From NCBI GenBank assembly GCA_002296055.1, contig DBHE01000161.1, positions 1-7,779 of the forward strand: a stretch of DNA of 7,779 nucleotides, given 5' to 3'. Positions 1 through 6,341 of this stretch are shown in pieces. The position numbers and the translations under genes were made by a program. Within the stretch, counting starts at the first letter, position 1. Every line of letters begins with the position of its first letter. The DNA is from Pseudomonadaceae bacterium UBA836. Its GTDB lineage: Bacteria > Pseudomonadota > Gammaproteobacteria > Pseudomonadales > Pseudomonadaceae. The notes below the pieces were generated by a model. The model had not been told where the DNA came from and did not search any database. It worked only from the letters and a program-made list of their open reading frames with translations.

Positions 1-536
1 CGCTCAACCGCCGCCACCTGGCCGGCAATAACGACCTGGCCGGGGGCATTAAAGTTCACTGCACTGACCACCTCACCCTGAGACGCTGCAGCGCACAGGT
101 CGATAATCTGCTGATCTTCCAGCCCCAGAATGGCGGCCATGCTGCCCTGCCCTTCGGGTACGGCCTGCTGCATCAACTGACCACGACGCTCGACCAGGCG
201 AACGGCGTCGGCGAATTTCAGCACGCCGGCAGCAACCAACGCCGAATACTCACCCAGGCTGTGACCCGCGACAAAATCGGGGCGCGCGGCGGACTGCTCA
301 CACCACAGGCGCCAGAGCGCTACCGATGCAGTCAGGATAGCCGGCTGAGTGCGATCAGTGCGATTCAGATCTGCCTCGGGGCCATTCTGGCTCAGCGCCC
401 ACAGATCATAGCCCAACGCATCAGAGGCTTCGGCAAAGGTGTTCTTGATGACGGCGTGCTGTTCAGCCAGCTCACCAAGCATGCCAACCGACTGCGAACC
501 CTGACCGGGGAAAACAAAGCCGAGGGAATACGTCAT
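1..536 (-). CDS. fabD: Malonyl-CoA:ACP transacylase FabD (partial, N-terminal 178 residues)
   Basis: FabD moves malonyl from CoA to acyl carrier protein in the cytosol, supplying the extender unit for type II fatty acid synthesis. Seen: the product begins MTYSLGFVFPGQGSQSVGML, the family's GQGSQ oxyanion-loop motif at residues 11-15. The nucleophile elbow GHSLGEYSALVAAG has the catalytic Ser at about 93, and VERRGQLMQ follows with the substrate-carboxylate Arg at about 118 (S92 and R117 in E. coli). The gene runs off the left edge, so the catalytic His and the C-terminal half are absent only because of the window. The ATG at 534-536 is the first in-frame start after an upstream stop, with an AGGA about 8 nt before it. 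It lies 157 bp downstream of plsX, a wider gap than elsewhere in this unit. Family assignment is secure. Confidence 0.97.
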   Translation of the reverse strand, partial: MTYSLGFVFPGQGSQSVGMLGELAEQHAVIKNTFAEASDALGYDLWALSQNGPEADLNRTDRTQPAILTASVALWRLWCEQSAARPDFVAGHSLGEYSALVAAGVLKFADAVRLVERRGQLMQQAVPEGQGSMAAILGLEDQQIIDLCAAASQGEVVSAVNFNAPGQVVIAGQVAAVE

Positions 537-693
537 ATCATCATCCTGTTATCAAAAGATTGCAGAGTTTACGGTTTAGACCACGCCACGCTTTTCACTG
601 ACTGACCAGCCACCTTACAGGCTGCGGCAGGCAGGGGCGCGAGGCAGCAACAGACCCTAACTGGTTTTTTGGATGCCCTACCCTCGACCAAGG
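537..693 (-). other. plsX-fabD intergenic spacer
   Basis: This 157-bp gap separates plsX from fabD on the minus strand. In E. coli fabH occupies this place; here there is no coding capacity for it. I looked for a fabD promoter and found only weak -10-like hexamers (TAAACT, GATAAC) without a matching -35. I also looked for an intrinsic terminator and found no GC stem followed by a T-run in the minus direction. A 5-bp GCTGC/GCAGC pairing exists but encloses an 18-nt loop. Read-through from the yceD promoter is the simplest reading; an activator-dependent internal promoter cannot be excluded. Confidence 0.4.
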
Positions 694-1713
694 TCACAGC
701 GTGGCCCGATATTCCTGTACACAGCCGGCAATACGCTCCGGCAGCCGCACCTCGCAGGCACGCATCGTGTGCCCAATGGCCGCCACCATCGCCGCCTCAT
801 CCGCCGCACCATGACTTTTCATCACCACACCGCGCAGGCCCAGCAGACTCGCGCCGTTGTAGCGACCCGGATCATGCCGCTCGCGCACGCCGCGGGTTGC
901 ATGCAACACCAGCGGTGCCAACCAGCGTAGCAGCCGGCTACCGGCAACAGCCGCGCGCAACTCACCCTGTAGATAGCGCGCCAACCCTTCGCTCGCTTTC
1001 AGCAGCACATTACCCACAAACCCATCGCACACCACCACATCGGCCTCCCCACGAAACAGCCCGTCGCCCTCAATGTGCCCGATGTAATTGAGCTGACCGC
1101 AAGATGCCAACAGGCTGGCCGCGTCGCGTACCTGACGATTGCCCTTGTGGGTTTCACTACCAATATTGAGCAAGGCGATTCGCGGCGCAGGGTTACCGCT
1201 CAGCTGCGCCGCGGCTGCCGAGCCCATGAGCGCAAACTCGAACAGCTGCTCGGCCGGACAATCGACATTGGCACCCAGATCCAGCACATGGCAAAGCTTG
1301 CCGGACACCGGCAAGGCCGCCATGATCGCCGGCCGCCGCACACCATCGAGCGTACCCAGCACCGAGCGCGCAAGCACCATCAGCGCGCCGGTATTGCCAG
1401 CACTCAGACAGCCGTCCACTTCGCCGTCGCGCACCAGCTGCAGGGCCACGCGCATGGACGCATCAGGTTTGCCACGCAGCACGCTGGCAGGCGGGTCATC
1501 AGCAAGAATCTGTTCGCGGGCAGGCCGCATGACAATCCGCCCGGAGGCAAGATCGGCAGGTGTCAGCAACGGCTCAACGCTATCGGCAGCGCCAACCAGA
1601 GTGATATGCAGGGAGGGATACAGGGAGAGGCTGCGCAGGGCAGCGGAGACAATGCAGCGGGGACCGCGGTCCCCGCCCATCACATCAATCGCAATGCGGA
1701 TTGACGCGGACAA
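694..1713 (-). CDS. plsX: Phosphate acyltransferase PlsX
   Basis: PlsX converts acyl-ACP plus phosphate into acyl-phosphate, the donor that PlsY uses to acylate glycerol-3-phosphate. It is a peripheral membrane enzyme linking fatty acid to phospholipid synthesis. Seen in the 339-residue product: N-terminal IAIDVMGGDRGP, then SMRVALQLVRDGEVDGCLSAGNTGALM, VLDLGANVDC, IALLNIGSE, VVVCDGFVGNVLLKASEG and a late YNGASLLGLRGVVMKSHG block. All are PlsX hallmarks in the usual order, and the length is close to the family's (356 in E. coli). The start is a TTG at 1711-1713, three bases after the rpmF stop. The only in-frame ATG nearby falls inside the conserved DVMGGD motif and would destroy it. The nearest Shine-Dalgarno-like AAGGA is about 16 nt upstream inside rpmF, so translational coupling to rpmF is likely (inference). 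Confidence 0.96.
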   Translation of the reverse strand: MSASIRIAIDVMGGDRGPRCIVSAALRSLSLYPSLHITLVGAADSVEPLLTPADLASGRIVMRPAREQILADDPPASVLRGKPDASMRVALQLVRDGEVDGCLSAGNTGALMVLARSVLGTLDGVRRPAIMAALPVSGKLCHVLDLGANVDCPAEQLFEFALMGSAAAAQLSGNPAPRIALLNIGSETHKGNRQVRDAASLLASCGQLNYIGHIEGDGLFRGEADVVVCDGFVGNVLLKASEGLARYLQGELRAAVAGSRLLRWLAPLVLHATRGVRERHDPGRYNGASLLGLRGVVMKSHGAADEAAMVAAIGHTMRACEVRLPERIAGCVQEYRATL

Positions 1714-1716
1714 AAC

Positions 1717-1899
1717 TTATTCGTCGTTGTCCTTGTTCACTACCTGACGACCACGGTAGAAACCGTCAGGAGAAACGTGGTGACGAAGATGAGTTTCACC
1801 AGTGGTCTTGTCGACAGACAAGGCAGCGGAGGACAGCGCATCGTGGGAACGACGCATGCCGCGTGCGGAACGGGACTTTTTGTTCTGCTGAACAGCCAT
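1717..1899 (-). CDS. rpmF: 50S ribosomal protein L32
   Basis: L32 is a small, basic protein of the large ribosomal subunit. The 60-residue product starts [20 protein letters not shown] and continues with [26 protein letters not shown], an unmistakable L32 sequence near the family's usual 57-60 residues. It has no cysteines, so it is the zinc-independent (C-minus) form. The C-terminal KDNDE extension resembles other pseudomonads. An AGGAG lies 10 nt before the ATG, just past the yceD stop, and the intergenic gap to yceD is 19 bp. The rpmF stop is followed three bases later by the plsX start. Co-transcription of rpmF with yceD and plsX is the classic arrangement in gammaproteobacteria. Confidence 0.98.
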   Translation of the reverse strand: MAVQQNKKSRSARGMRRSHDALSSAALSVDKTTGETHLRHHVSPDGFYRGRQVVNKDNDE

Positions 1900-1918
1900 G
1901 ACTAATAAGCTCCTAAGC

Positions 1919-2440
1919 TCAGGTATCGCGTTTTAAATTGGCCAGCACGCTGAAAGGATTAGGCTTCTCAGACTTTTCCTCCAGCTCCGCCGTCTCAGGG
2001 CGATACCCTGGCGGATGCTGACATGTTTGTGGCGGATGCATCGGCACTGCTGGCAGCGCCAGCAGCAGCTCGTCTTCGATCAGCGCAAACAGATCGAGAG
2101 GCTCCTCACCCACAAAAACCGGTTCATACCGACGCGGCAGCTGTTTGGCAGCCTCGTCGCTTTTTACAAATCCCACATCACATTCACTGTCGATCGGCAC
2201 CACAACCTGCTCCAGGCAACGCTGACACACCAAAGGTGCATCTACCTGATAGCGGCCGTGCATGGTGGCGATACCCTGTTCGTCACGAGAGAAGTACAGC
2301 TCGACCTGTACATCGCCCGTCGGCGCATCCAGCAGTGCAGCCAAACGCCCAAGACTGGACGTCTTCACCACGCCTTCCAGCGTGATTCTGCGGTCTACCA
2401 GCCGGAGCGGCTCAATGTGCGGGGGTATGGTTCCAGACAT
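1919..2440 (-). CDS. yceD: YceD family (DUF177) 23S rRNA accumulation protein
   Basis: DUF177/YceD proteins are encoded beside rpmF in most bacteria. Plant and bacterial members have been linked to 23S rRNA accumulation, but the molecular activity is unsettled. The 173-residue product shows the family layout: an N-terminal segment with [12 protein letters not shown], a central [13 protein letters not shown] with the conserved CxxC at residues 72 and 75, [22 protein letters not shown] at about 114-135, a further Cys at 140, and the C-terminal [12 protein letters not shown] signature. The ATG at 2438-2440 gives an N-terminus that fits pseudomonad homologues, yet no Shine-Dalgarno precedes it. 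A near-consensus promoter ends only 9 bp upstream, implying an mRNA with almost no leader. It is the first gene of the yceD-rpmF-plsX-fabD unit. Confidence 0.93.
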   Translation of the reverse strand: MSGTIPPHIEPLRLVDRRITLEGVVKTSSLGRLAALLDAPTGDVQVELYFSRDEQGIATMHGRYQVDAPLVCQRCLEQVVVPIDSECDVGFVKSDEAAKQLPRRYEPVFVGEEPLDLFALIEDELLLALPAVPMHPPQTCQHPPGYRPETAELEEKSEKPNPFSVLANLKRDT

Positions 2441-2449
2441 AAGCGCGCA

Positions 2450-2478
2450 ATTCTAGGGGGACACGCCCCGCCTGTCAA
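2450..2478 (-). promoter_or_regulatory. Sigma-70 promoter for yceD-rpmF-plsX
   Basis: Read on the minus strand, a perfect -35 TTGACA (2473-2478) is followed by a 17-bp spacer and a -10 TAGAAT (2450-2455, five of six consensus bases). The predicted start point is near 2443, only about 3 nt before the yceD ATG. The spacer carries a small G4/C4 dyad (GGGGCGTGTCCCC), which could simply reflect GC-rich DNA or could be an operator. No other candidate of similar quality is present in the 130-bp yceD-maf gap. Confidence 0.8.
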
Positions 2479-2559
2479 AACTATTTAGACCCTATCGCTT
2501 GCCATTCGGCGGCTCGCAAAGCGTCCACAGAAGCCGCTACCATGGGCGCCCAATCAACC

Positions 2560-2565
2560 GGAGAG
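2560..2565 (+). promoter_or_regulatory. Ribosome binding site fixing the maf start
   Basis: GGAGAG, with its GGAG core ending 7 nt before the ATG at 2571, selects that codon as the start. The open frame extends upstream to a TTG at 2499, but that segment has no Shine-Dalgarno and would add 24 residues unlike any Maf N-terminus. Confidence 0.75.
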
Positions 2566-2570
2566 CCGCC

Positions 2571-3149
2571 ATGCTGCCACTCGTCCTCGCCTCGAGCTCA
2601 ATCTACCGCAAAGCCCTGCTCGAACGCCTGCAACTCACCTTCGAGTGCGCGGCGCCGGACATTGACGAGACACCGCAGCCCTTCGAGTCCGCGGCCAGCC
2701 TGACCGAGCGCCTGGCCCGCAGCAAGGCACAAGCCTTGGCCGAGCGTTACCCTGCTCACCTGATCATCGGCTCGGACCAGGTTGTCCTGCTGGACGGCGA
2801 GCCTGTCAGCAAGCCGCGCGACCACGCCGGCGCAGCTGATCAGCTGACCCGCAGCAGCGGACGCACCCTTACCTTTTCCACTGCGCTGTATCTCTACAAC
2901 AGCGCCAGCAAACAAGGCCAGGCCATCGTCGAACCCTATCACGTCACCTTTCGCTCACTAACAAGCGACGAAATTGAGCGCTACCTGCGCAGTGAACAGC
3001 CCTACGATTGTGCCGGCAGCTTCAAGTCCGAAGGCCTGGGCATCACCCTGATCGAACGCATGCAGGGAGACGACCCAAACAGCCTGATCGGGCTACCGCT
3101 CATCCGCCTGCGCGCCATGCTGGCCGCAGAAGGTGTTCAGATACCCTGA
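2571..3149 (+). CDS. yceF: Maf-like nucleotide pyrophosphatase, YceF subtype (probable 7-methyl-GTP pyrophosphatase)
   Basis: Maf proteins hydrolyse non-canonical or modified nucleoside triphosphates to monophosphate and pyrophosphate. The E. coli YceF branch prefers m7GTP. The 192-residue product begins MLPLVLASSSIYRKALLERL, the Maf SxSxxR substrate loop at residues 8-13. It continues with FECAAPDIDET, the catalytic IIGSDQV (Asp 69), and DCAGSFKSEGLGITLIERMQG (146-166), followed by DPNSLIGLPLIRL. FECAAP and the CAGSFKSEG block favour YceF over the dTTP/UTP-type YhdE. The gene stands alone on the plus strand between two minus-strand units. Its stop TGA (3147-3149) is followed immediately by the sppA stop on the other strand. 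I found no clear promoter for it in the divergent gap with yceD. Substrate preference is inferred from family resemblance. Confidence 0.95.
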   Translation: MLPLVLASSSIYRKALLERLQLTFECAAPDIDETPQPFESAASLTERLARSKAQALAERYPAHLIIGSDQVVLLDGEPVSKPRDHAGAADQLTRSSGRTLTFSTALYLYNSASKQGQAIVEPYHVTFRSLTSDEIERYLRSEQPYDCAGSFKSEGLGITLIERMQGDDPNSLIGLPLIRLRAMLAAEGVQIP

Positions 3150-4148
3150 TCAGCGCAGCTGTGGGCCATCCAGGCCGATACGGGTAGCCAGTTCAGCCCC
3201 CATACTGGCGCCCAGTTGACGAGTGAAACGCTGCAGCGGCGACTCCTGACGGGTAAAGTCCACCAATTCCTCTGCACCAATCACGTCACGCGCTACCGCA
3301 GAGGTGCTGGACAACCCGTCGACCAGACCAAGCTCCAGCGCCTGCTCACCCGACCACACCAGACCACTGAACAGATCCGGATTTTCCTTCAGGCGATCAC
3401 CACGCCCCGCCTTCACGCTATCAATGAATTGCTGATGGGTGGTATTGAGCACCTGCTGCCAGAACGCCTTCTCCTCCGGCTTCTCCGGCTGGAAAGGATC
3501 AAGAAACGCCTTATGCTCGCCGGCTGTGTATGTGCGCCGCTCGACACCAAGCTTCTCCAGCGTATCGACAAAGCCAAAGCCGGCGGCCGTCACACCAATA
3601 GAACCCACCAAGCTGGCCTTGTCCGCGTAAATTTCATCAGCCGCCGAGGCAATGTAATAGGCACCGGAGGCACCGAGGTCGGTGATCACGGCATACACCT
3701 TGATATCCGGATGCAGGGCACGCAGGCGCTTAATCTCGTCATAGACGTAGCCAGACTGCACCGGACTACCACCCGGGCTATTGATGCGCAGCACCACACC
3801 CTGAGTGTTTTCGTCCTCGAACGCCTCGCGCAGCGCCCCAACCAGGTTGTCGGCACTGGCCTCTTCCTGATCCGCAATCACACCGCGCACCTCAATCACA
3901 GCGGTATGCGGCCCAACGCTGGTTGCCGCCCCCATCTTACCTAGCGGCGAGATAAGCAAGAGCGCAACAAACAGGTATATAAAGGTCAGCGTTTTGAAAA
4001 AGATTCCCCAGCGACGGGAACGACGCTGTTCCTGTAGCGAGGCGGTCAGCGTTTTTTCCAACAGTTTCCACGCCTTGGCATCTTCCTTGGCCTCACGGCG
4101 CTGCTCACCCGACACCATCCTGCCTTCCGTCCAGCGATCCTGATCCAT
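3150..4148 (-). CDS. sppA: Signal peptide peptidase SppA-like, S49 family membrane serine protease
   Basis: Short-form S49 peptidase, expected to sit in the inner membrane and degrade cleaved signal peptides or other membrane-released fragments. In the 332-residue product, residues 1-46 are polar and basic (probably cytoplasmic). A single membrane segment follows at about 48-69 (FFKTLTFIYLFVALLLIS core), and the rest should be periplasmic. Catalytic Ser is likely 161 in DLGASGAYYIA and general-base Lys 213 in YTAGEHKAFLDPF. Their separation of 52 residues equals that of the Ser147/Lys199 pair I recall for Bacillus SppA. RINSPGGSP (121-129) and SLVGSIGV (179-186) are also family motifs. It is about half the length of E. 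coli SppA, as usual for the single-domain form. ATG 4146-4148 overlaps the upstream HAD stop by one base (TGATG), with GGAG 8 nt before it. A start further upstream would only read through the HAD tail. Confidence 0.93.
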   Translation of the reverse strand: MDQDRWTEGRMVSGEQRREAKEDAKAWKLLEKTLTASLQEQRRSRRWGIFFKTLTFIYLFVALLLISPLGKMGAATSVGPHTAVIEVRGVIADQEEASADNLVGALREAFEDENTQGVVLRINSPGGSPVQSGYVYDEIKRLRALHPDIKVYAVITDLGASGAYYIASAADEIYADKASLVGSIGVTAAGFGFVDTLEKLGVERRTYTAGEHKAFLDPFQPEKPEEKAFWQQVLNTTHQQFIDSVKAGRGDRLKENPDLFSGLVWSGEQALELGLVDGLSSTSAVARDVIGAEELVDFTRQESPLQRFTRQLGASMGAELATRIGLDGPQLR

Positions 4149-4831
4149 CAAACTCTCTCCAACGCGATACCACGCGACCCTGCCCGCTGCCCAGACAACC
4201 AGGGCGCAAGCTCGACAAACCTGTCCACACACACCGCTGGCGTCAGCTGCTCCAGTTGAGCACGCGATTGCGCGCCATAGCTAACCGCCACCGCACGCAT
4301 GCCTGCGTTATGCGCCATCTGAACATCAAAACTGCTATCACCAACCATAACCGCCGCGCCGGCACCTCGCCCCAGCTGCTTCAATATCTGGTGCAGCATG
4401 GCCGGATCCGGCTTGCTGACAGTCTCGTCAGCACAACGGGTTGCGTCAAAATAATCCAGCAGATCATGCTGACCCAACACTCGATTCAGACCGCGACGCC
4501 CCTTGCCCGTGGCAACAGCCAGCAGATAACCCTGCTCGCGCCACTCATCCAGCGCCTGCCGAACACCGGCAAACAACGGCACTGCCTGCTGATCATCGCT
4601 CAAGTAGATGTCACGGTAAGCATCAACCACCGGCACGGCCAGATCAGGACGCTGCGGAAACAGCACCGCAGCCGCCTCCGGCAGACCAAGGCCGATAATA
4701 CCCTTGACCGCCTCATCACTGGGCACCGGCAAACCAACCGCCACGGCAGCGCTCTGCATGGTGCTGACGATGTGACCTATCGAGTCGGCCAGAGTGCCGT
4801 CCCAGTCAAAAATAAGCGTATCAATCGACAT
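4148..4831 (-). CDS. HAD superfamily hydrolase, phosphoglycolate phosphatase-like
   Basis: Probable phosphatase of HAD subfamily IA; the substrate is not known. All four catalytic motifs are intact in the 227-residue product. Motif I is [10 protein letters not shown] (nucleophile Asp 9, acid/base Asp 11), motif II is AVATGK (Thr 108), motif III is VSKPDP (Lys 140) and motif IV is [18 protein letters not shown] (Asp 165, Asp 169). An alpha-helical cap lies between motifs I and II, at about residues 15-85. The ATG at 4829-4831 lies inside the end of rluC (11-bp overlap). It gives the standard HAD N-terminus, whereas a longer frame would only add rluC antiframe sequence. There is only a weak AGG about 10 nt upstream, so translation is probably coupled to rluC. 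It resembles Gph, but the place between rluC and sppA is not the usual gph setting. A role with modified nucleotides is possible but only inferred from its neighbours. Confidence 0.92.
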   Translation of the reverse strand: MSIDTLIFDWDGTLADSIGHIVSTMQSAAVAVGLPVPSDEAVKGIIGLGLPEAAAVLFPQRPDLAVPVVDAYRDIYLSDDQQAVPLFAGVRQALDEWREQGYLLAVATGKGRRGLNRVLGQHDLLDYFDATRCADETVSKPDPAMLHQILKQLGRGAGAAVMVGDSSFDVQMAHNAGMRAVAVSYGAQSRAQLEQLTPAVCVDRFVELAPWLSGQRAGSRGIALERV

Positions 4832-5786
4832 GGACGGCCAACCTGCGCAACGTCTCGTCCCACATGGGGCCCGGTTCAGCCTGCACTTCCAGCGCTTCGC
4901 CATCGGCCAGCGTCACCGCCAGCGAGCGCGCATGCAGGAACAGTCGCTTACCGCCCAGCTCGCGCAGCTCTCGGGAAAACTCATCATCACCGTATTTAGG
5001 GTCACCACCAATCGGATGACCGGCGTGCTTGGCGTGCACACGAATCTGATGAGTGCGCCCGGTAATGGGCCGCGCCTCAACCAGCGTGGCGCGATCACCA
5101 AAACGCTGCAGCACACTAAACACGGTCAGACTTTCCTTACCTGCCGGATCAACCTCTACCATGCGCTCGCCCGACCGCAGGTTGTTTTTCTGCAATGGTG
5201 CATGCACTTTCTTGGTGGAGCCCGGCCAGCGCCCACGCACCAGCGCCCAGTAGCGCTTGTTGACCCCATCACCGCGCAGCGCGGCGTGCAGGTGACGCAG
5301 CACACTGCGCTTCTTGGCTATCATCAAGCAGCCGGAGGTATCGCGATCAAGCCGGTGCACCAGCTCCAGCTGTGGACAATCAGGACGCAACTGACGCATC
5401 GCCTCAATCACCCCGAAATGCAGACCACTGCCACCGTGCACTGCCAGCCCGGCCGGCTTGTTGACCACGATCAAGCCCTTGTCCTCGAACAGAATATTCT
5501 GCTCAAGCGCATTCAAAATGCCCTGCCCCACCAGCACCGGCTCGTCCGGCGCCGGCAGGCGAACCGGCGGAATGCGCAGCTGATCACCTGCCTGCAAGCG
5601 GTAATCGGGCTTGACTCGGCCCTTGTTCACCCGCACCTCGCCCTTGCGCAGAATGCGGTAAACGAGGGTTTTGGGCGCACCTTTAAGGCGCGTAATCAGG
5701 TAATTATCGATCCGCTGCCCCGCCTGGTCGGCGGAGATATGGTCGAATTGAACCTGAGCGGGAAGGTCTGGAGCGGTGTTTTTCAT
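4821..5786 (-). CDS. rluC: 23S rRNA pseudouridine synthase RluC
   Basis: RluC isomerises uridines in 23S rRNA (955, 2504 and 2580 in E. coli), near the peptidyl transferase centre. The 321-residue product has an N-terminal S4-like RNA-binding domain (about 22-75: [36 protein letters not shown]). The RluA-type catalytic domain follows, with [13 protein letters not shown] (109-121), [12 protein letters not shown] carrying catalytic Asp 147 (144 in E. coli), and [20 protein letters not shown]. Length matches E. coli RluC (about 319). I chose ATG 5784-5786 because [10 protein letters not shown] aligns with the E. coli start. A GTG at 5820-5822 would add 12 residues and has no better ribosome site. 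Neither start has a Shine-Dalgarno. It is the first gene of rluC-HAD-sppA and diverges from rne. Confidence 0.96.
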   Translation of the reverse strand: MKNTAPDLPAQVQFDHISADQAGQRIDNYLITRLKGAPKTLVYRILRKGEVRVNKGRVKPDYRLQAGDQLRIPPVRLPAPDEPVLVGQGILNALEQNILFEDKGLIVVNKPAGLAVHGGSGLHFGVIEAMRQLRPDCPQLELVHRLDRDTSGCLMIAKKRSVLRHLHAALRGDGVNKRYWALVRGRWPGSTKKVHAPLQKNNLRSGERMVEVDPAGKESLTVFSVLQRFGDRATLVEARPITGRTHQIRVHAKHAGHPIGGDPKYGDDEFSRELRELGGKRLFLHARSLAVTLADGEALEVQAEPGPMWDETLRRLAVHVD

Positions 5787-5792
5787 CGGCGC

Positions 5793-5821
5793 ATCATACA
5801 ATTTTTCATGCAATTGAAGCA
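5793..5821 (-). promoter_or_regulatory. rluC: Possible rluC promoter (weak)
   Basis: On the minus strand a good -10 hexamer, TATGAT (5793-5798), lies 6 bp before the rluC ATG. At a 17-bp spacing the -35 position reads TGCTTC (5816-5821), a poor match to TTGACA. If used, transcription would begin at or next to the start codon, so the message would be essentially leaderless, which agrees with the missing Shine-Dalgarno. The element overlaps the -35 of the rne promoter. The alternative is an rluC promoter further away, inside the rne leader region. Confidence 0.35.
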
Positions 5822-5842
5822 CTTAAAAAATGCTGCTATAGT
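5814..5842 (+). promoter_or_regulatory. rne: Extended -10 sigma-70 promoter for rne
   Basis: TTGAAG (5814-5819, four of six -35 bases) is followed by a 17-bp spacer and TATAGT (5837-5842, five of six -10 bases). The bases just before it are TGC, giving a perfect TGn extended -10. The spacer contains an A-tract (5825-5830). Predicted transcription start is about 5848-5850. It is the best promoter in the rluC-rne gap, and I found no other of comparable quality closer to rne, though E. coli rne is known to have several. Confidence 0.78.
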
Positions 5843-6004
5843 CCGGCGAGCTGCCGATTCTGCAGCCGGGGAACTCAGACCATACAACGGCCTGCCACCC
5901 CCAGAAACAACCGCACGGCGGCCTGACGCAGCAAGCAGAACTCAAAACGTCGACAGGCCCTGTGTTTGAACAACTGAGCGCCCACGGGCGACCAGAACAT
6001 TAAC

Positions 6005-6030
6005 CCGCTTCCGTTCAATGTACGGAGCGG
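6005..6030 (+). other. Strong hairpin in the rne leader
   Basis: CCGCT (6005-6009), a single bulged T, and CCGT (6011-6014) pair with ACGG (6022-6025) and AGCGG (6026-6030). This gives nine Watson-Crick pairs around a 7-nt loop, TCAATGT. No T-run follows, so it is not an intrinsic terminator. A regulatory or RNase E-binding role is inference. Confidence 0.65.
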
Positions 6031-6155
6031 CACCCGATTCAGATGGGTAAGTGTTTAGGTGGAGATGCACAGCCTCAGGATCATGTGACGAGCGTAGACA
6101 CTTGCCAACCAGCGTGTCCCCGTCCCCAGTCCAGCTGATTCCTCCCCACGGATTC

Positions 6156-6181
6156 CCTGCAATAGCGCTCCGGCGCGCAGG
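6156..6181 (+). other. GC-rich hairpin with a 4-nt bulge in the rne leader
   Basis: CCTGC (6156-6160), a bulged AATA (6161-6164) and GCGC (6165-6168) pair with GCGC (6173-6176) and GCAGG (6177-6181) around a TCCG loop. That is nine pairs interrupted by one A/U-rich asymmetric bulge, a layout suited to protein or RNase recognition. No T-run follows, so termination is unlikely. Confidence 0.6.
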
Positions 6182-6208
6182 CATTAAGGCCCTATCGGCA
6201 TCCGCAGA

Positions 6209-6275
6209 CCTTGCGTAGACGCCCCAGGCCCCACCCGGCAGCCAACCCGCTGCCACGCCCCGCCAGACCGCAAGG
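6209..6275 (+). other. Long-range stem with nested hairpin in the rne leader
   Basis: CCTTGCG (6209-6215) pairs perfectly with CGCAAGG (6269-6275). Inside it, GGCAGC (6237-6242) pairs perfectly with GCTGCC (6249-6254) around a CAACCC loop. The two nested perfect stems suggest a folded domain rather than chance, though GC-rich sequence raises the background. Confidence 0.5.
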
Positions 6276-6290
6276 CAGGGAGTCCTGAAG

Positions 6291-6341
6291 CAGTTTCTCT
6301 GTACGCAGTAACAGAATGAACTGTCGCCACGTTGTTGGCGA
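6291..6341 (+). other. Two abutting hairpins in the rne leader
   Basis: CAGTT (6291-6295) pairs with AACTG (6319-6323), and inside it TCTGT (6298-6302) pairs with ACAGA (6311-6315). The two helices are separated by a small internal loop (TC against ATG). The next base begins TCGCCA (6324-6329), which pairs with TGGCGA (6336-6341) around CGTTGT. With no unpaired base between them, the helices could stack coaxially. An internal-loop hairpin is also the kind of element that senses RNase E in the E. coli leader; homology is not established here. Confidence 0.55.

Noticed and set aside
658..675. T-run at 665-670 as a possible plus-strand terminator
   Set aside because: No GC-rich hairpin precedes the T-run, and no plus-strand gene ends here. 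On the minus strand it reads as an A-run, which gives no termination signal for plsX.
2499..2570. Upstream extension of maf from a TTG at 2499
   Set aside because: The added 24 residues do not resemble any Maf N-terminus, and there is no ribosome site before the TTG. The ATG at 2571 has a well-placed GGAGAG and gives the canonical MLPLVLASSS start.
3163..3175. GGCC-ATCCA-GGCC dyad near the maf/sppA junction as a bidirectional terminator
   Set aside because: It has only four pairs, lies within the sppA coding end, and has no T-run on either strand.
4149..4232. Longer sppA frame beginning upstream at 4232
   Set aside because: It would overlap the HAD gene by 85 bp and add a Cys-rich segment that is just HAD sequence out of frame. 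ATG 4148 has a GGAG at proper spacing.
4794..5969. A 391-residue plus-strand frame opposite rluC, running into the rne leader
   Set aside because: It is antisense to a clear rluC, has no recognisable motifs and is rich in H, Q and R as expected from reverse reading. It also crosses the rne promoter.
6065..6088. Seven-codon frame following GGTGGAG in the rne leader
   Set aside because: The purine-rich site touches the ATG with almost no spacing, so it is not a workable ribosome site. The region also lies inside the loop of a long-range stem.
6043..6138. Possible 31-codon upstream ORF in the rne leader (plus strand)
   Set aside because: No Shine-Dalgarno precedes the ATG, and the sequence falls within paired stems. 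The 10-codon frame at 6018 and the 18-codon frame at 6316 fail for the same reason.
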